A stretch of 64,000 nt of DNA from Hymenobacter polaris (GCF_012927305.1 NZ_JABBGH010000002.1:1116001-1180000), one strand, 5' to 3'. Shown: positions 41,838 through 53,288, counted from the first letter of the stretch. The notes: generated from the sequence alone by a model not told the origin. Made by a program: numbers and translations.

Positions 41838-44258
41838 TTAGAACTTGAGCGCCACCTGCCCGATGATGCTGCGCAGCTTCTGCGGGTTGATGGTGGTATA
41901 GCCTATCCAGTAGTGCGTATTGGTGAGGTTGTCGGCCTTCACCGAGAGGCGGTAGCGCGGCTGGTCGTAGAAGGCGCTGGCGTTGAGTACCGTGTAGGCG
42001 GGTAGAATGAACACGCTGCTGGTAGTGTTCTGAATGCGGTTGTCGCTGGCGTAGTTGCCGCCCGCGCCCAGCCCTAGGCCCCGCAGCGGCCCTTCGCTGA
42101 GGCGGTAGCTCACCCACAGGTTGGCCAGCACCGGCGAGCTGGCCGTGTTGGGGCGGCGGCCCTGCTCGTCGGCAGTCGATACGGCCAGCTCCGAATAGTT
42201 GTAGGAGAAGCCGCCCACGACGTTGAGCCCTTTGGCGGGGTTGGCAATAATATCAACCTCCACGCCGCGGCTCAGTTGCTCGCCGTTCTGCGTCTGCGCG
42301 TAGAACGAGCCGATAGTGGGGTCGTAGCGCAGCAGGTTCTTCACGTAGATGTTGTACAAGCTCAGCGTGGCCGTGAAGCGGCCCCCTAGGCGGTCAAACT
42401 TCACCCCGGCCTCTACCTGGTTGGCCTGCTCCAGCTTGGCATTGACGGAAATAGGCTGAGTGGGGTTGGCCGCAGTGGCGGTGGTGTAGAAGCCGGGGTT
42501 GCGGAAGCTGTTTTGGTAGTTGGCAAACACCGACAGCTGCTCGGGCACCAGCTGGTACACGGCCCCGAACTTGGGCGAGTAAGCCGTTTGGTTGTAGCTG
42601 GCTTCGGGGCCGAAATAAGTGCCGCCCTTATTGGCAAAGCGGTCGATGCGCACGGCGGCCAGTATATTCAGCCGGTCGGTAATATTGAGCACGTCCGACA
42701 CAAAGGCGCTGTAGGTATTGCGCTCGTTGTCAACCAGGTAAGGATAGGCGGAAGTGCCAGCGTTGGCAGCTTCCAGCGCGGCCCCGGTGAAATTACTGTA
42801 GTTGTAGCCGGCCCGGATGGGCACCACGTCGAAACCATAGTCCAGAAACAATTGGCTATTGCGCAGGTGCAGGAAGTCCAGGCCTACCACCACGCGGTTG
42901 CGCAGGTTGCCCAGCAAGAAATCGCCGTTAAATAGCTGCTGCACTTCCGTCAGGTTGGCGCGGCTGTCGCTGGTGTTCTGGCTGCGGCGCTCCAGCGAGT
43001 CTTGGCTGGCCAGGCCGCGGCGGTTGCCCCGCAGGTAGAAGTACACGCCCCCGCCGTCGGAGTAGCTGCTGCTATACGTGTAGTTGGTAGACGAGCGCCA
43101 GGCCGGCGACAGCTGGTAGTTGACCTGGCCAAACAAGTTGACCGAGCGGCTCTTGGCCCACAGTCCGTCGCCGGTGTACGCCTGGCGGTAGTCCAGCGGC
43201 AGCTCGTCGGCCCGCGAAGCCCCTAGGGTAGTGGCAGTGCCCTGCGGGAAGAACGTTTGCTTGGTGGTGCCGGTGCCGGTTTGCAGCTCCCCGTCGAGCG
43301 TAATGCTCAGCTTCTCGCTGGGCCGAATGGTAAGGCTCGGAGCCACGGCGTAGGTGCGCGAAAAGCCGGCCGTCTGGAAGCTCTTTTCGTAGTTCCAGGC
43401 TCCATTCACCCGAAACAGGATGGTCTTGGCCGAGTTGAGCGGCGTGTTCAGGTCGAGCGCCACGCGGTTGAAATTGTAGCTGCCGCCGGCGTAGCTCAGC
43501 TCGCCGCCAAAGTGGTCGTAGGCGCGCTTGGTGACGCGGTTGAGCAGGCCGCCGTAGGAGGTGAGCGAGCTGCCGTAGAGCGTGCCCGACGGACCCTTGA
43601 TAACTTCCAGCTTCTCTAAGTTAACCGCGTCGATGGTGTTCGTGACGTTGCCCACCAGCCCGTTGCGCAGCTGCGTTTGCACGATGAAGCCGCGCATGGC
43701 GTAGTAGCTGCCGCCGTCGCCGGCGCGGCCCGTGGCCTCCCACATGCGCTGCAGGCCGGGCACGTTGCGCGTGGCGTCGTCGGCCGTAAACACCAGCTGC
43801 TCAGTCAGTAGCTCCTTAGTCACGGTGTTGTACACCTGCGGGTTTTCCACGTTTTTGAGCGGCATCTTGGCCACGTCGTCGCTGTTGGTGCGGCTGAACT
43901 TATTGGTGCGGTTGCCGCTCACCACCACTTCCTTCAGCTCGGCGGCGCTCTCGGCCAGCGAGAAATTCACCGTGGCCGTTTGGCCAGCCGTCACCGTCAC
44001 GCTCTGCTGCTCGGTTTTGAGCCCCACCGCCGACACTACCAGCGTGTAGGTGCCCGGCGCCACCGGCCGAATCATAAAGCGGCCCTGGTCGTCGGTAATG
44101 TCGCCCTGGGGCAAGCCTTGCAAGCCCACGCTTACCGCCTCCACGGCGCCGCCGTTGCGGTTGGTGACGCGGCCCCGGATGCCGCCCGTTGATTGTGCAA
44201 ATGCTGCACTGGCCCACACGAGCAGCGCCAGCGAAAAAAAGTGGCGGATAGAATTCAT
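41838..44258 (-). CDS. TonB-dependent siderophore receptor with carboxypeptidase-regulatory-like domain
   Basis: An outer-membrane receptor that imports ferric siderophores with TonB energy. 806 residues; signal peptide MNSIRHFFSLALLVWASAAFAQ. The first domain (about 23-110) is the CarboxypepD_reg-like beta-sandwich usual in Bacteroidota (GGIRGRVTNRNGGAVEAVSVGLQG). The plug domain carries EVVVSGNRTNKF and the siderophore-receptor signature VIKGPSGTLYGSSLTSYGGLLNRVTKRA. The 22-strand barrel ends in the usual aromatic C-terminus (IIGQVALKF). ATG at 44258. No susD-like gene is adjacent, consistent with a siderophore rather than a sugar role. Two identical-architecture operators upstream suggest metal-dependent repression. 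Confidence 0.94.
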   Translation of the reverse strand: MNSIRHFFSLALLVWASAAFAQSTGGIRGRVTNRNGGAVEAVSVGLQGLPQGDITDDQGRFMIRPVAPGTYTLVVSAVGLKTEQQSVTVTAGQTATVNFSLAESAAELKEVVVSGNRTNKFSRTNSDDVAKMPLKNVENPQVYNTVTKELLTEQLVFTADDATRNVPGLQRMWEATGRAGDGGSYYAMRGFIVQTQLRNGLVGNVTNTIDAVNLEKLEVIKGPSGTLYGSSLTSYGGLLNRVTKRAYDHFGGELSYAGGSYNFNRVALDLNTPLNSAKTILFRVNGAWNYEKSFQTAGFSRTYAVAPSLTIRPSEKLSITLDGELQTGTGTTKQTFFPQGTATTLGASRADELPLDYRQAYTGDGLWAKSRSVNLFGQVNYQLSPAWRSSTNYTYSSSYSDGGGVYFYLRGNRRGLASQDSLERRSQNTSDSRANLTEVQQLFNGDFLLGNLRNRVVVGLDFLHLRNSQLFLDYGFDVVPIRAGYNYSNFTGAALEAANAGTSAYPYLVDNERNTYSAFVSDVLNITDRLNILAAVRIDRFANKGGTYFGPEASYNQTAYSPKFGAVYQLVPEQLSVFANYQNSFRNPGFYTTATAANPTQPISVNAKLEQANQVEAGVKFDRLGGRFTATLSLYNIYVKNLLRYDPTIGSFYAQTQNGEQLSRGVEVDIIANPAKGLNVVGGFSYNYSELAVSTADEQGRRPNTASSPVLANLWVSYRLSEGPLRGLGLGAGGNYASDNRIQNTTSSVFILPAYTVLNASAFYDQPRYRLSVKADNLTNTHYWIGYTTINPQKLRSIIGQVALKF

Positions 44259-44266
44259 GGCATCTA

Positions 44267-44283
44267 TTTAGACATATTCTAAA
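44267..44283. promoter_or_regulatory. Operator-like dyad 1 upstream of the siderophore receptor
   Basis: TTTAGA-CATAT-TCTAAA, a perfect 6-5-6 dyad 9 bases before the receptor start codon. It resembles binding sites of DtxR/MntR-type metal regulators; the regulator is inferred. Confidence 0.6.
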
Positions 44284-44388
44284 AACATGCAAAACAAGCA
44301 CCGCGACCCGCCTGCTGCAAAACCACTAGTTGCCCTAGGTTAACCATTTCGGCTTTGTCGGGTGGGCAAGTGCCTAGGTTATCAACTG

Positions 44389-44405
44389 TTTAGATTAATT
44401 CTAAA
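44389..44405. promoter_or_regulatory. Operator-like dyad 2 upstream of the siderophore receptor
   Basis: TTTAGA-TTAAT-TCTAAA, the same 6-5-6 dyad with a different centre, 131 bases upstream of the receptor and 95 bases upstream of the divergent beta-lactamase-like gene. It may control either. Confidence 0.6.
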
Positions 44406-44499
44406 AAGCTAAAATATTTTCGCCAGTTATGCGCCGGCTAGGCGCGCACCAGCTACTTATGGGGGTTGGCGCAGGCGGGCGCAGGCTTTAACTTGCCGT

Positions 44500-45738
44500 A
44501 TGATTCGCGGCAAACCTGGCCTGGTCCTGCTGTGGCTGCTGCTGCTAGCCGGGCCCGCCCGCGCCCAGCTGCGCCGCCTGCTCGGCCCCGCGCCCGACAC
44601 CACCGGGCTGGCGCGCGTACTGGCCCGGCCCGACTACTGCCGCCTGCAAATCAGCCTGGTGCGCATTCGGCGCGACGCGCAGGGCCGGCCCCACACCGCC
44701 CGGCCCGTGCGCTACCACCTGCGCCCGCGCCAGTACTTCTACCCCGCCAGCACCATTAAGCTGGCTGCCGCCGTGCTGGCCCTCGAAAAGCTGGGCCGCT
44801 TGCGCGCTACCGTGCCGGCCCTAGGCCTCGGCTCGTTCATGCGCACCGACTCGGCCTTTGCGGGCCAAACGCGCGCCTGGCGCGATACCAGCGCCGCCAG
44901 CGGCCGAACCAGCCTAGGCCACTACCTGCGCAAGATGCTGCTGGTGAGCGACAACGACGCCTACAACCGCCTCTACGAGTTTGTGGGCCCTAGGGAGCTA
45001 AATGCGGGCCTGCGCCGCCTGGGTTTGCGCCACGCCCGGCTGGTGCAGCGCCTGGCCATCGGCGACAAGCCGCCCGGCTCGCGCCACACTAACCCAGTGC
45101 GTTTCTTTGCCGATACGGCCGGCCGGCAGCTAGTTTACGCGCAGCCGGCCGCCTACTGGCCCGCTGCCTACCCCGCCGCCCGCTTCCGCCCCGCCAGCAT
45201 GCGCGTGGGCCGCGCCTACCTGGGCCGCCACGATTCGCTCCTCCACCAGCCACTCGACCTAAGCAAGGGTAACCTATTCGCTCTGCGCGACTTGCAGCGT
45301 TTGCTGTAAGCCATTGCGCTGCCCGAAACCGTACCCGCCCGGCGCCGCCCCGCCCTCGACTCGGCCGACCGCCGGCAGCTACTGCTGGCCCTAGGGCAGC
45401 TGCCGCCCCAAAGCCGCTCGCCCCGCTACGACTCGCTGCGCTACCCCAGCACCTACGCCAAGTACCTGCTGGGTGGCGGGGGCCTGGCGCGGCTGCCGCC
45501 GGGCGTGCGCGTGTACAATAAAATCGGCCAGTCCTACGGCTTCCTCACCGACGACGCCTACGTGGTAGATGCCGCGCACGGCGTGGAGTTTCTGCTGGCC
45601 GCCACGCTCTACGTGAATGCCGACGGCGTGCTCAACGACAACAAGTACGAGTACGATACTATCGGCTTCCCCTTTCTGCGCGACCTGGGGCGGCGGGTGT
45701 ATGAGGCGGAACTGAAGCGAAAAGCCGCTGCCCGCTAG
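44500..45738 (+). pseudogene. Serine beta-lactamase-like hydrolase, interrupted by an in-frame stop
   Basis: The whole frame is 413 codons and would encode a secreted penicillin-binding or class A beta-lactamase-like serine hydrolase. Signal peptide at the start (MIRGKPGLVLLWLLLLAGPARAQ), the SxxK motif at Ser 84-Lys 87 (PASTIK), SDN at 150-152, and the KTG equivalent at Lys 341 (NKIGQ). A single TAA at 45307-45309 (codon 270) ends the reading frame before the KTG part. After it the same frame continues with good coding (YDSLRYPSTYAKYLLGGGG, TLYVNADGVLNDNKYEYDT) to the stop at 45736-45738. Either a recent nonsense mutation, a sequencing error, or readthrough explains this. A truncated 269-residue product would lack the KTG motif. 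Confidence 0.8.
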
Positions 45739-45791
45739 CTGGTAAGCATTGGTGCGCCCGCTCCTGGTGGCGTTTCGCTCAGTCAGAGGCC

Positions 45792-46415
45792 CTAGGTGTT
45801 GGTTACCGTCACGGCCTGGCCTAGGTAGGTATCACTCGTGAGCTGCTCGACAATAAACTGAGCCAAGTCGGTGCGGGTAATGCTGTGAGCTTTGGTTTCA
45901 CCCGTCACCACGTGTGCCTGGCCGGTGGCCGGGTCATTGCTTAGGTAGGGCGGGCGCACCAGTACGAAGTCCAGGTTGCTTTGCTGCACTTCGGCTTCCA
46001 TGGCCGCTTTGTCGGGGGCAGCGCCGCGCAAAAAGGTGGGCAGCAGCAGGTGCTCGTAGAAGAAGGTGGCCTGCTCCTTACTATCGCCCACGCCCAGCAC
46101 CGAAATAGCAATGAGCCGACGCACGCCGTGCTGCTGCATGGCCGCCACGATAACCTTCGCGGCAGCTTGCTCAAGGTGGGTGCTCAAGTAGGGCGTTTTT
46201 CCCCCGATGGCGTCAATTACCGCGTCTTGACCAGCCACGGCTTGGCCAACAGCGGTGGCATCGGTCGCGTCGCCGGTTTTCACCTGCACCCCCGCGGGCG
46301 CGTGGTACTCGTCGGGGTGGTGCACCAAGGCCGTTACCGCGTGGCCAGCCGCCAGCGCTTTTTCAACTATCTGCTGGCCCGATTCGCCCGCCGCGCCAAT
46401 GACTAAGACTTTCAT
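45792..46415 (-). CDS. NAD(P)-binding oxidoreductase, NmrA/SDR-like
   Basis: A 207-residue atypical short-chain dehydrogenase/reductase-fold protein. The nucleotide-binding loop is GAAGESGQQIVEKAL at the N-terminus, followed by VKTGDATDATAV (the conserved Asp after the third strand) and a VRRLIAISVLGVGDSKEQA strand-loop. The YxxxK catalytic pair of classical SDR is absent; FYEH is near the expected place, which is normal for NmrA/BVR-B-like proteins. They may act as redox sensors or flavin reductases. ATG at 46415. Monocistronic, with the terminator at 46487 shared with the adjacent operon on its other side. Confidence 0.85.
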   Translation of the reverse strand: MKVLVIGAAGESGQQIVEKALAAGHAVTALVHHPDEYHAPAGVQVKTGDATDATAVGQAVAGQDAVIDAIGGKTPYLSTHLEQAAAKVIVAAMQQHGVRRLIAISVLGVGDSKEQATFFYEHLLLPTFLRGAAPDKAAMEAEVQQSNLDFVLVRPPYLSNDPATGQAHVVTGETKAHSITRTDLAQFIVEQLTSDTYLGQAVTVTNT

Positions 46416-46486
46416 GGGATGGAAGCAAGAAGTTTACGGGCAATTCCTACGCGAGCCTCCCCGCTTGGTTATTGCTCAGTAAGCAC

Positions 46487-46521
46487 AAAAGGGCGCTCCG
46501 GTCAAACCGGAGCGCCCTTTT
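46487..46521 (-). terminator. Intrinsic terminator of the sdh operon
   Basis: Perfect 16-bp stem AAAAGGGCGCTCCGGT / ACCGGAGCGCCCTTTT with a CAA loop, 26 bases past the sdhB stop on the minus strand. U-runs exist on both strands. Confidence 0.88.
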
Positions 46522-46546
46522 AGTAATTATCTCACCCTAGGGTCTT

Positions 46547-47332
46547 TTAGGCCAGGTTATTCGAAGCGGCTTTCGCCGTCAAGAACTCGCGGTTCAGGAT
46601 GGCGATGTTCTCCAGCGAGATGCCCACCGGGCACTCGGCCGCGCACGAGCCGATGTTGGTGCAGGCGCCAAAGCCCTCGATATCCATCTGCGCCACCATG
46701 TTTTCGACGCGGGTAGCGCGCTCTACCTGGCCCTGCGGCAGCAGGGCCAACTGGCTCACCTTGGCGCTCACGAAGAGCATGGCCGAGGCGTTTTTGCAAG
46801 CCGCCACGCAGGCGCCGCAGCCGATGCAGGTAGCAGCTTCAAACGCCCGGTCGGCAATATCCTTCGGAATCGGAATCTCGTTGCCGTCGGGTGCGCCGCC
46901 GGTGTTCACGCTCACGTAGCCGCCCGCCTGAATAATGCGGTCGAAGGCCGAGCGGTCGACGCTGAGGTCCTTGTTTACTGGGAAGGAGTTGGCGCGCCAG
47001 GGTTCAATGGTAATCGTGTCACCATCCTTAAACTTGCGCATGTGCAGCTGGCAAGTGGTCGTGCCCTTTTCGGGGCCGTGCGAGCGGCCGTTGATGAACA
47101 GGTCGCACGAGCCGCAAATGCCCTCGCGGCAGTCATGGTCGAAGGCTACCGGGTCCTGGCCTTGGTGCAGCAGGTCCTCATTAAGCACATCCAGCATTTC
47201 CAGAAAAGACATTTCGGGCGAGATGTCTTTTACTTTATAGTCCACAATCCGCCCCTCGGTTTGGCGGTTGGGCTGGCGCCACACACGCAGCGTCAGGTTC
47301 ATCGGTTTAGCGTTGGGATTCGAGCCGGCCAT
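46547..47332 (-). CDS. sdhB: Succinate dehydrogenase/fumarate reductase iron-sulfur subunit
   Basis: The electron-transfer subunit of respiratory complex II, on the cytoplasmic face. 261 residues. The N-terminal ferredoxin domain has [15 protein letters not shown] for the 2Fe-2S cluster, closed by the TTTCQLHM Cys. The C-terminal domain has [18 protein letters not shown] and [15 protein letters not shown] for the 4Fe-4S and 3Fe-4S clusters, with GSC and CPVGI in the usual order. ATG at 47332. It is third in sdhC-sdhA-sdhB; 119 bases with a REP-like hairpin separate it from sdhA. Confidence 0.97.
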   Translation of the reverse strand: MAGSNPNAKPMNLTLRVWRQPNRQTEGRIVDYKVKDISPEMSFLEMLDVLNEDLLHQGQDPVAFDHDCREGICGSCDLFINGRSHGPEKGTTTCQLHMRKFKDGDTITIEPWRANSFPVNKDLSVDRSAFDRIIQAGGYVSVNTGGAPDGNEIPIPKDIADRAFEAATCIGCGACVAACKNASAMLFVSAKVSQLALLPQGQVERATRVENMVAQMDIEGFGACTNIGSCAAECPVGISLENIAILNREFLTAKAASNNLA

Positions 47333-47348
47333 TTTGCAAAAAAGAACA

Positions 47349-47443
47349 TCAGGCTAAGCTTGCTGAAGTAGCTCGGCCGTACAGCTAACCCTATGCGTTA
47401 GAAATGCTTACGCGGTAGAGCTGCTTCGGCAAGCTTAGCCTGA
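47349..47443. repeat. Diverged REP-like palindrome between sdhA and sdhB
   Basis: Arms TCAGGCTAAGCTTG / CAAGCTTAGCCTGA, with GAAGTAGCTC-like and GAGCTGCTTC segments. It keeps the layout of the family but with an altered core (AGGCTAAGC instead of ATGCTGAGC). It lies inside an operon rather than at its end. Confidence 0.8.
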
Positions 47444-47451
47444 CAGAAATA

Positions 47452-49386
<1,935 letters not shown>

Positions 49387-49400
49387 AGTTGACTGGGCAG

Positions 49401-50138
49401 TTAGTTGAACGCCAAGGTGAGCTGGTGCAGCACGGCTGGCATATCGCTCAGCAGCGCGCCCTTCTCATTGGTAAAGAAGAAAAAGTAGAGCGGCATCGAA
49501 GCGAAGCCCGCCGATACTATGACCGCGAAAGCGTAGCCAAAGTTCTTGATGAGCGGCATGTATTTGCGGTGGTTGAGCCCTAGGGTTTGGAAGCCCGAGC
49601 GGAAGCCGTGCCACAGGTGGTAGCCCAGGCTGGCCTGCGCCGCCACGTAGAGCAACACATACCACCACTGGTGAAACGACGATACTACCAGCTTATACAG
49701 GTCATCATTCTTGTTGATGTCCGGGTCGAGGGTACCGAAGCGGGCGCGCCAAAAGAAATTGTACAAATGCACCAGCAGAAAAATCAGGATGATGGACCCT
49801 AGGATGCCCATGTTGCGCGAGGTCCATTCCGAGTTTTGCTCGGCGTGAAACTGGTCGTACTTGTGCGAGCGGGCGCTCTTGTTGCGGGTGGTCAGCATCA
49901 GCGCCTCGTAGATGTGAAAACCAAAGCCCAGCACTAGGCCCCATTCGATGGTGCGGATGATGGGGTTATGCCCCATAAAGTGCGAGTACACATTAAAAGC
50001 GACCCCATCGTCGTTCTTAAAGAGCTGGAAGTTGCCAATCAGGTGCACAACCAGGAAGGTGCACAGAAACAAGCCCGTGAGGGACATGATAATCTTGCGC
50101 CCGATGCTACTAGTGAAGGTTTTTGTAAACCAATTCAT
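49401..50138 (-). CDS. sdhC: Succinate dehydrogenase cytochrome b subunit (b558 type)
   Basis: The di-haem membrane anchor of complex II in Bacteroidota. 245 residues with five membrane segments: [73 protein letters not shown] and [17 protein letters not shown]. Several His in these helices (HLIGN, FHIYE, LVHLYNF, YHLWHGF) fit the haem ligands of the type B family. No separate SdhD is needed. ATG at 50138. A TACCTTTG box lies 38 bases upstream, with TTG 21 bases further up. Confidence 0.95.
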   Translation of the reverse strand: MNWFTKTFTSSIGRKIIMSLTGLFLCTFLVVHLIGNFQLFKNDDGVAFNVYSHFMGHNPIIRTIEWGLVLGFGFHIYEALMLTTRNKSARSHKYDQFHAEQNSEWTSRNMGILGSIILIFLLVHLYNFFWRARFGTLDPDINKNDDLYKLVVSSFHQWWYVLLYVAAQASLGYHLWHGFRSGFQTLGLNHRKYMPLIKNFGYAFAVIVSAGFASMPLYFFFFTNEKGALLSDMPAVLHQLTLAFN

Positions 50139-50175
50139 ATAACTTACAACCGAAAAAGAGTCTATTTACCGCGCC

Positions 50176-50207
50176 CAAAGGTAGGGCCGCCTCCGTTGCC
50201 AGCCCAA
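50176..50207 (-). promoter_or_regulatory. Candidate promoter of sdhCAB
   Basis: Minus strand TTG (50205-50207), 21 bases, then TACCTTTG (50176-50183); close to the Bacteroidota promoter consensus. The implied start is about 30 bases before sdhC. Confidence 0.5.
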
Positions 50208-50416
50208 GTCGGGCGGCTTATTTGGAATAGTTCAAAAATAACTACCGCGTTTGCGGCCTTTACGCCGTGAATCAATCCCTGCGAAAAGCCGTTAGCGGCT
50301 AGCTAAAGGTGGGTATGGGTTCAACCACCGCCCCGAAAAAAAGGTTGGTTGCCCGGCCGAAATAAGTTTTGGCCCTAGGCCCTGTTTTCTTGCTTGCTCT
50401 TGTTCTTCCGTTCTCC

Positions 50417-53266
50417 ATGCAACATTCTTTATTCCCCGCAAAGTGCAGTAAGCTGGCCGGCTGGCTGCTGGGCTTGCTGCTACTGCTGGGCCTGCAGCCT
50501 CAGCTGGCCCACGCCACCCACATCCGAGCCGGCGACATCCAGTCGAAGGTGGATACGGTAGCGGGCAACCCCAACCGCATTTTCTTTAAGCTCACGCTGT
50601 ACTGCAACCCGGCCAATCCGCAGTTGCAGGCGACCTCCATTCTGTTTTTTGGCGACGGTACCCGTCAGGAAAGCCCCCGCGCCTCCAACGTGCCGGTAAG
50701 TACGGACACCAACATCTACACCTATTATTTCGACCATACTTTCCCGGGGCCCGGTAGCTACACCGTCAGCTTTGTGGGAGAAAACCGGGTGGGCGATGTC
50801 GTTAATATGACGGGTTCGATTGGGCAGACCTTCTACATCAACTCCGTTATTACCATCGACCCTACCCTAGGGCGCAATCACTCGCCGGTGCTACGGGCGC
50901 CGGCCATCGACAAGGCGGGCCTATACAAGGTGTTTTTGCACAACCCGGCCGCCTACGACGCCGATGGCGACTCCTTGTCGTACAAGGTATTGTATAGCCA
51001 GCAGGTGCCCGGTGGCATCCCGGCGCCGCCCAACAACTCGCCCGTCCCCGCCCGGTGCACGGGCTTCGTTTTCCCGGCCGACCCCAACCTGGTGCCGGGC
51101 GCAACGCAGGTTACGTATCCAGGCATTCCGAGGCCCACTACTACGCCCGCCACTTACACGCAAGATGTGTACACGGGGCAGATTATGTGGAACGCCCCAG
51201 CCAAGGTGGGCTACTACAACGTGGCCATGACGGTAGAAGAGTGGCGGCGCTCGCCGGGCGGCTTTAAGCGTCTGATTGGCACGGTTATCCGCGACATGCA
51301 AATTCAAGTGCTAGCCACCCAGAACCTGCCGCCGCAGCTCACGGTGCCGGCCGACATCTGCGTGCAGGCCGGGCAGACGGCCACGCTCAACGTCACGGCC
51401 ATTGACGGGCAGAGCACGGACACGACGCCCACGCCCGTCACGCTCTTTGCCTACAGCGGCACCATCCCGCCCGCCACCTTTACCCAAACCCGCACCGGCA
51501 CCTCCGTGGCCGGCACCTACACTTGGCGCACCGACTGCAGCAACGTGGCCAAGGAGCCCTACCTGGTCGTCTTCAAGGCCCAGGACAGCCCCGGCACCGG
51601 CAACCCCATTCTCATCGACGAGAAGCCCGTGCGCATCACCGTCGTGGGCCCGCCGCCCCAGAACCTTAAGGCGGTGGTCAGCGGCACGACCGGCGTCCTG
51701 TCCTGGGACCCATACGTCTGCTCGAATGCCAGCCAGCTGCTCATCTTTCGGCGCGAGGGCTGCTACGACTACACCCCGGGGCCCTGCGACGTAGGCTTGC
51801 CCGCCTCGGCGGGCTACACCCAGATTGGGGCCGTGCCCGCCACGGCCACCACCTACGCCGACAACAATAACGGGGCCGGGCTGACCCGGGGCACGCAGTA
51901 CTCCTACCGCATCTACGCCGTTTTCCCCCTGCCGGCGGGTGGTAGCAGCCTCGTGTCGAACCAAGCTTGCCTGCAGCTCTCGGGCCGCTCGGCCCTTCTT
52001 ACCAACGTGGACGTTACGCTGCCCAATACGACGGGCCAGATTACGGTGAAGTGGACCCGTCCGCGCAACGACGATGGCTCGACTACGTTCCCGACGCCCT
52101 ATGGCTACCGCCTGAGCCGGGCCACCGGCGCGGGACCCTTTACGCAGATTGCCGACGTACGCAACAGCCTGGCCGACACCACCTTCGTGGACTCGGGCCT
52201 GAACACGGAGGCCAACCAGTACCGCTACCAGCTCGTGTTTTACCGCACCCTCACCGTCAACGGTACGGCCAGCGAGCTGGCCGACCCGGCGGTGGTCGCC
52301 AGCAGCGTGCGCACGAGCCTGGTGGCCAACGGCAACGCCAACACCATCAGCGTCAACTTCGCCTACCAGGTGCCTTGGGACAACAGCCAGCAGCCGGCGC
52401 GCATCTTCCGCCGCACGGGCACCACGGGCGCCTACGCCCCGATTGCCACCGTCACGCCGGGCGCGGCCACGGGCAGCTACGTGGACGCCGACCCCAGCCT
52501 GCAGCGCAACCAGACCTACTGCTACTACGTGCAGACGGTGGGCCAGTACGCCACGCCGGTCAATAGCGCGGGCGCTAGCATTTATACTAATCTGCTCAAC
52601 AAGAGCCAGGAGGTGTGCGCCACCTTGCGCCCCACCCCCTGCACGCCGGTGCTGAGCTTGCGCGTCATCAACTGCGACAGCCTGGCGGCCCTGCCCCAGT
52701 ACCCGGCCCCCAACCAAAGCTACCAGAACAGCCTGAGCTGGACGGTGGGCTCGACCCCCGCCGGCTGCCAGGCCAACGCCGCCTACTACCGCGTGTTCCG
52801 GGCTACCAGCGCGGGCGGGCCGTTTGCCCTGCTCGACTCGACCACCCAGCTCCGCTACCTCAACCGCCTCTTGCCCCAGCAGACCTACTGCTACCAGGTG
52901 CAGGCCGTCACGGCCACCGGCGAGCGCAGCGCCCTGAGCAACGTGGCGTGCCAGAGCGAGTGCGTCTTCTTCCTCCTGCCCAATATCTTCACCCCTAACG
53001 GCGACGCCCTCAACGCCACGTTCCGGCCCAAGACCAGCTCGCCCGTGCGCCGCACCCACGTGCAGATTTTCAACCGCTGGGGCCGCAAAGTGTACGAGAG
53101 CGACCAGCACCCCTACATCGAGTGGCAGGGCGACGGCACCAACGGCGAGAGCACGGGTAGCGGACCACTGGCCGACGGCATCTACTACTACCTGGCCGAG
53201 GTGCAGTTTGCCGACTCCAATAACACCCAGCGCGTCTACAAAGGCTGGGTCGAACTCATCCGCTAA
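50417..53266 (+). CDS. Large secreted protein with FN3-like modules and T9SS type B (gliding-associated) C-terminal domain
   Basis: 949 residues from the ATG at 50417; the earlier in-frame start lacks a proper signal peptide. The signal is Lys-containing then KLAGWLLGLLLLLGLQPQLAHA. The mature N-terminus (THIRAGDIQSKVD, KLTLYCNPANPQ) is a module I have seen at this place in related T9SS proteins. PKD-like and FN3-like beta modules follow, with repeated sequences such as RGTQYSYRIYAVFPLPAGG and QTYCYYVQTVGQY. The last 90 residues (LPNIFTPNGDALNATF, VQIFNRWGRKVYESDQ, IYYYLAEVQF, YKGWVELIR) form the CHU_C type B sorting domain. Probably a surface adhesin or structural protein; no catalytic domain is visible. 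It is divergent from sdhC. Confidence 0.88.
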   Translation: MQHSLFPAKCSKLAGWLLGLLLLLGLQPQLAHATHIRAGDIQSKVDTVAGNPNRIFFKLTLYCNPANPQLQATSILFFGDGTRQESPRASNVPVSTDTNIYTYYFDHTFPGPGSYTVSFVGENRVGDVVNMTGSIGQTFYINSVITIDPTLGRNHSPVLRAPAIDKAGLYKVFLHNPAAYDADGDSLSYKVLYSQQVPGGIPAPPNNSPVPARCTGFVFPADPNLVPGATQVTYPGIPRPTTTPATYTQDVYTGQIMWNAPAKVGYYNVAMTVEEWRRSPGGFKRLIGTVIRDMQIQVLATQNLPPQLTVPADICVQAGQTATLNVTAIDGQSTDTTPTPVTLFAYSGTIPPATFTQTRTGTSVAGTYTWRTDCSNVAKEPYLVVFKAQDSPGTGNPILIDEKPVRITVVGPPPQNLKAVVSGTTGVLSWDPYVCSNASQLLIFRREGCYDYTPGPCDVGLPASAGYTQIGAVPATATTYADNNNGAGLTRGTQYSYRIYAVFPLPAGGSSLVSNQACLQLSGRSALLTNVDVTLPNTTGQITVKWTRPRNDDGSTTFPTPYGYRLSRATGAGPFTQIADVRNSLADTTFVDSGLNTEANQYRYQLVFYRTLTVNGTASELADPAVVASSVRTSLVANGNANTISVNFAYQVPWDNSQQPARIFRRTGTTGAYAPIATVTPGAATGSYVDADPSLQRNQTYCYYVQTVGQYATPVNSAGASIYTNLLNKSQEVCATLRPTPCTPVLSLRVINCDSLAALPQYPAPNQSYQNSLSWTVGSTPAGCQANAAYYRVFRATSAGGPFALLDSTTQLRYLNRLLPQQTYCYQVQAVTATGERSALSNVACQSECVFFLLPNIFTPNGDALNATFRPKTSSPVRRTHVQIFNRWGRKVYESDQHPYIEWQGDGTNGESTGSGPLADGIYYYLAEVQFADSNNTQRVYKGWVELIR

Positions 53267-53288
53267 GGCCTAGGCCCGCGCCAGCTGC

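Noticed and set aside
45310..45738. Separate small gene after the beta-lactamase-like frame
   Set aside because: It is in the same frame as the preceding part and carries its missing C-terminal motifs, so it is the other half of one broken gene.
51311..53110. Long antisense open frame (about 600 codons) inside the T9SS type B gene
   Set aside because: It is a shadow of the high-GC coding strand: its translation is Gly/Arg/Val/His-rich low complexity with no domain, and the sense frame has clear motifs.
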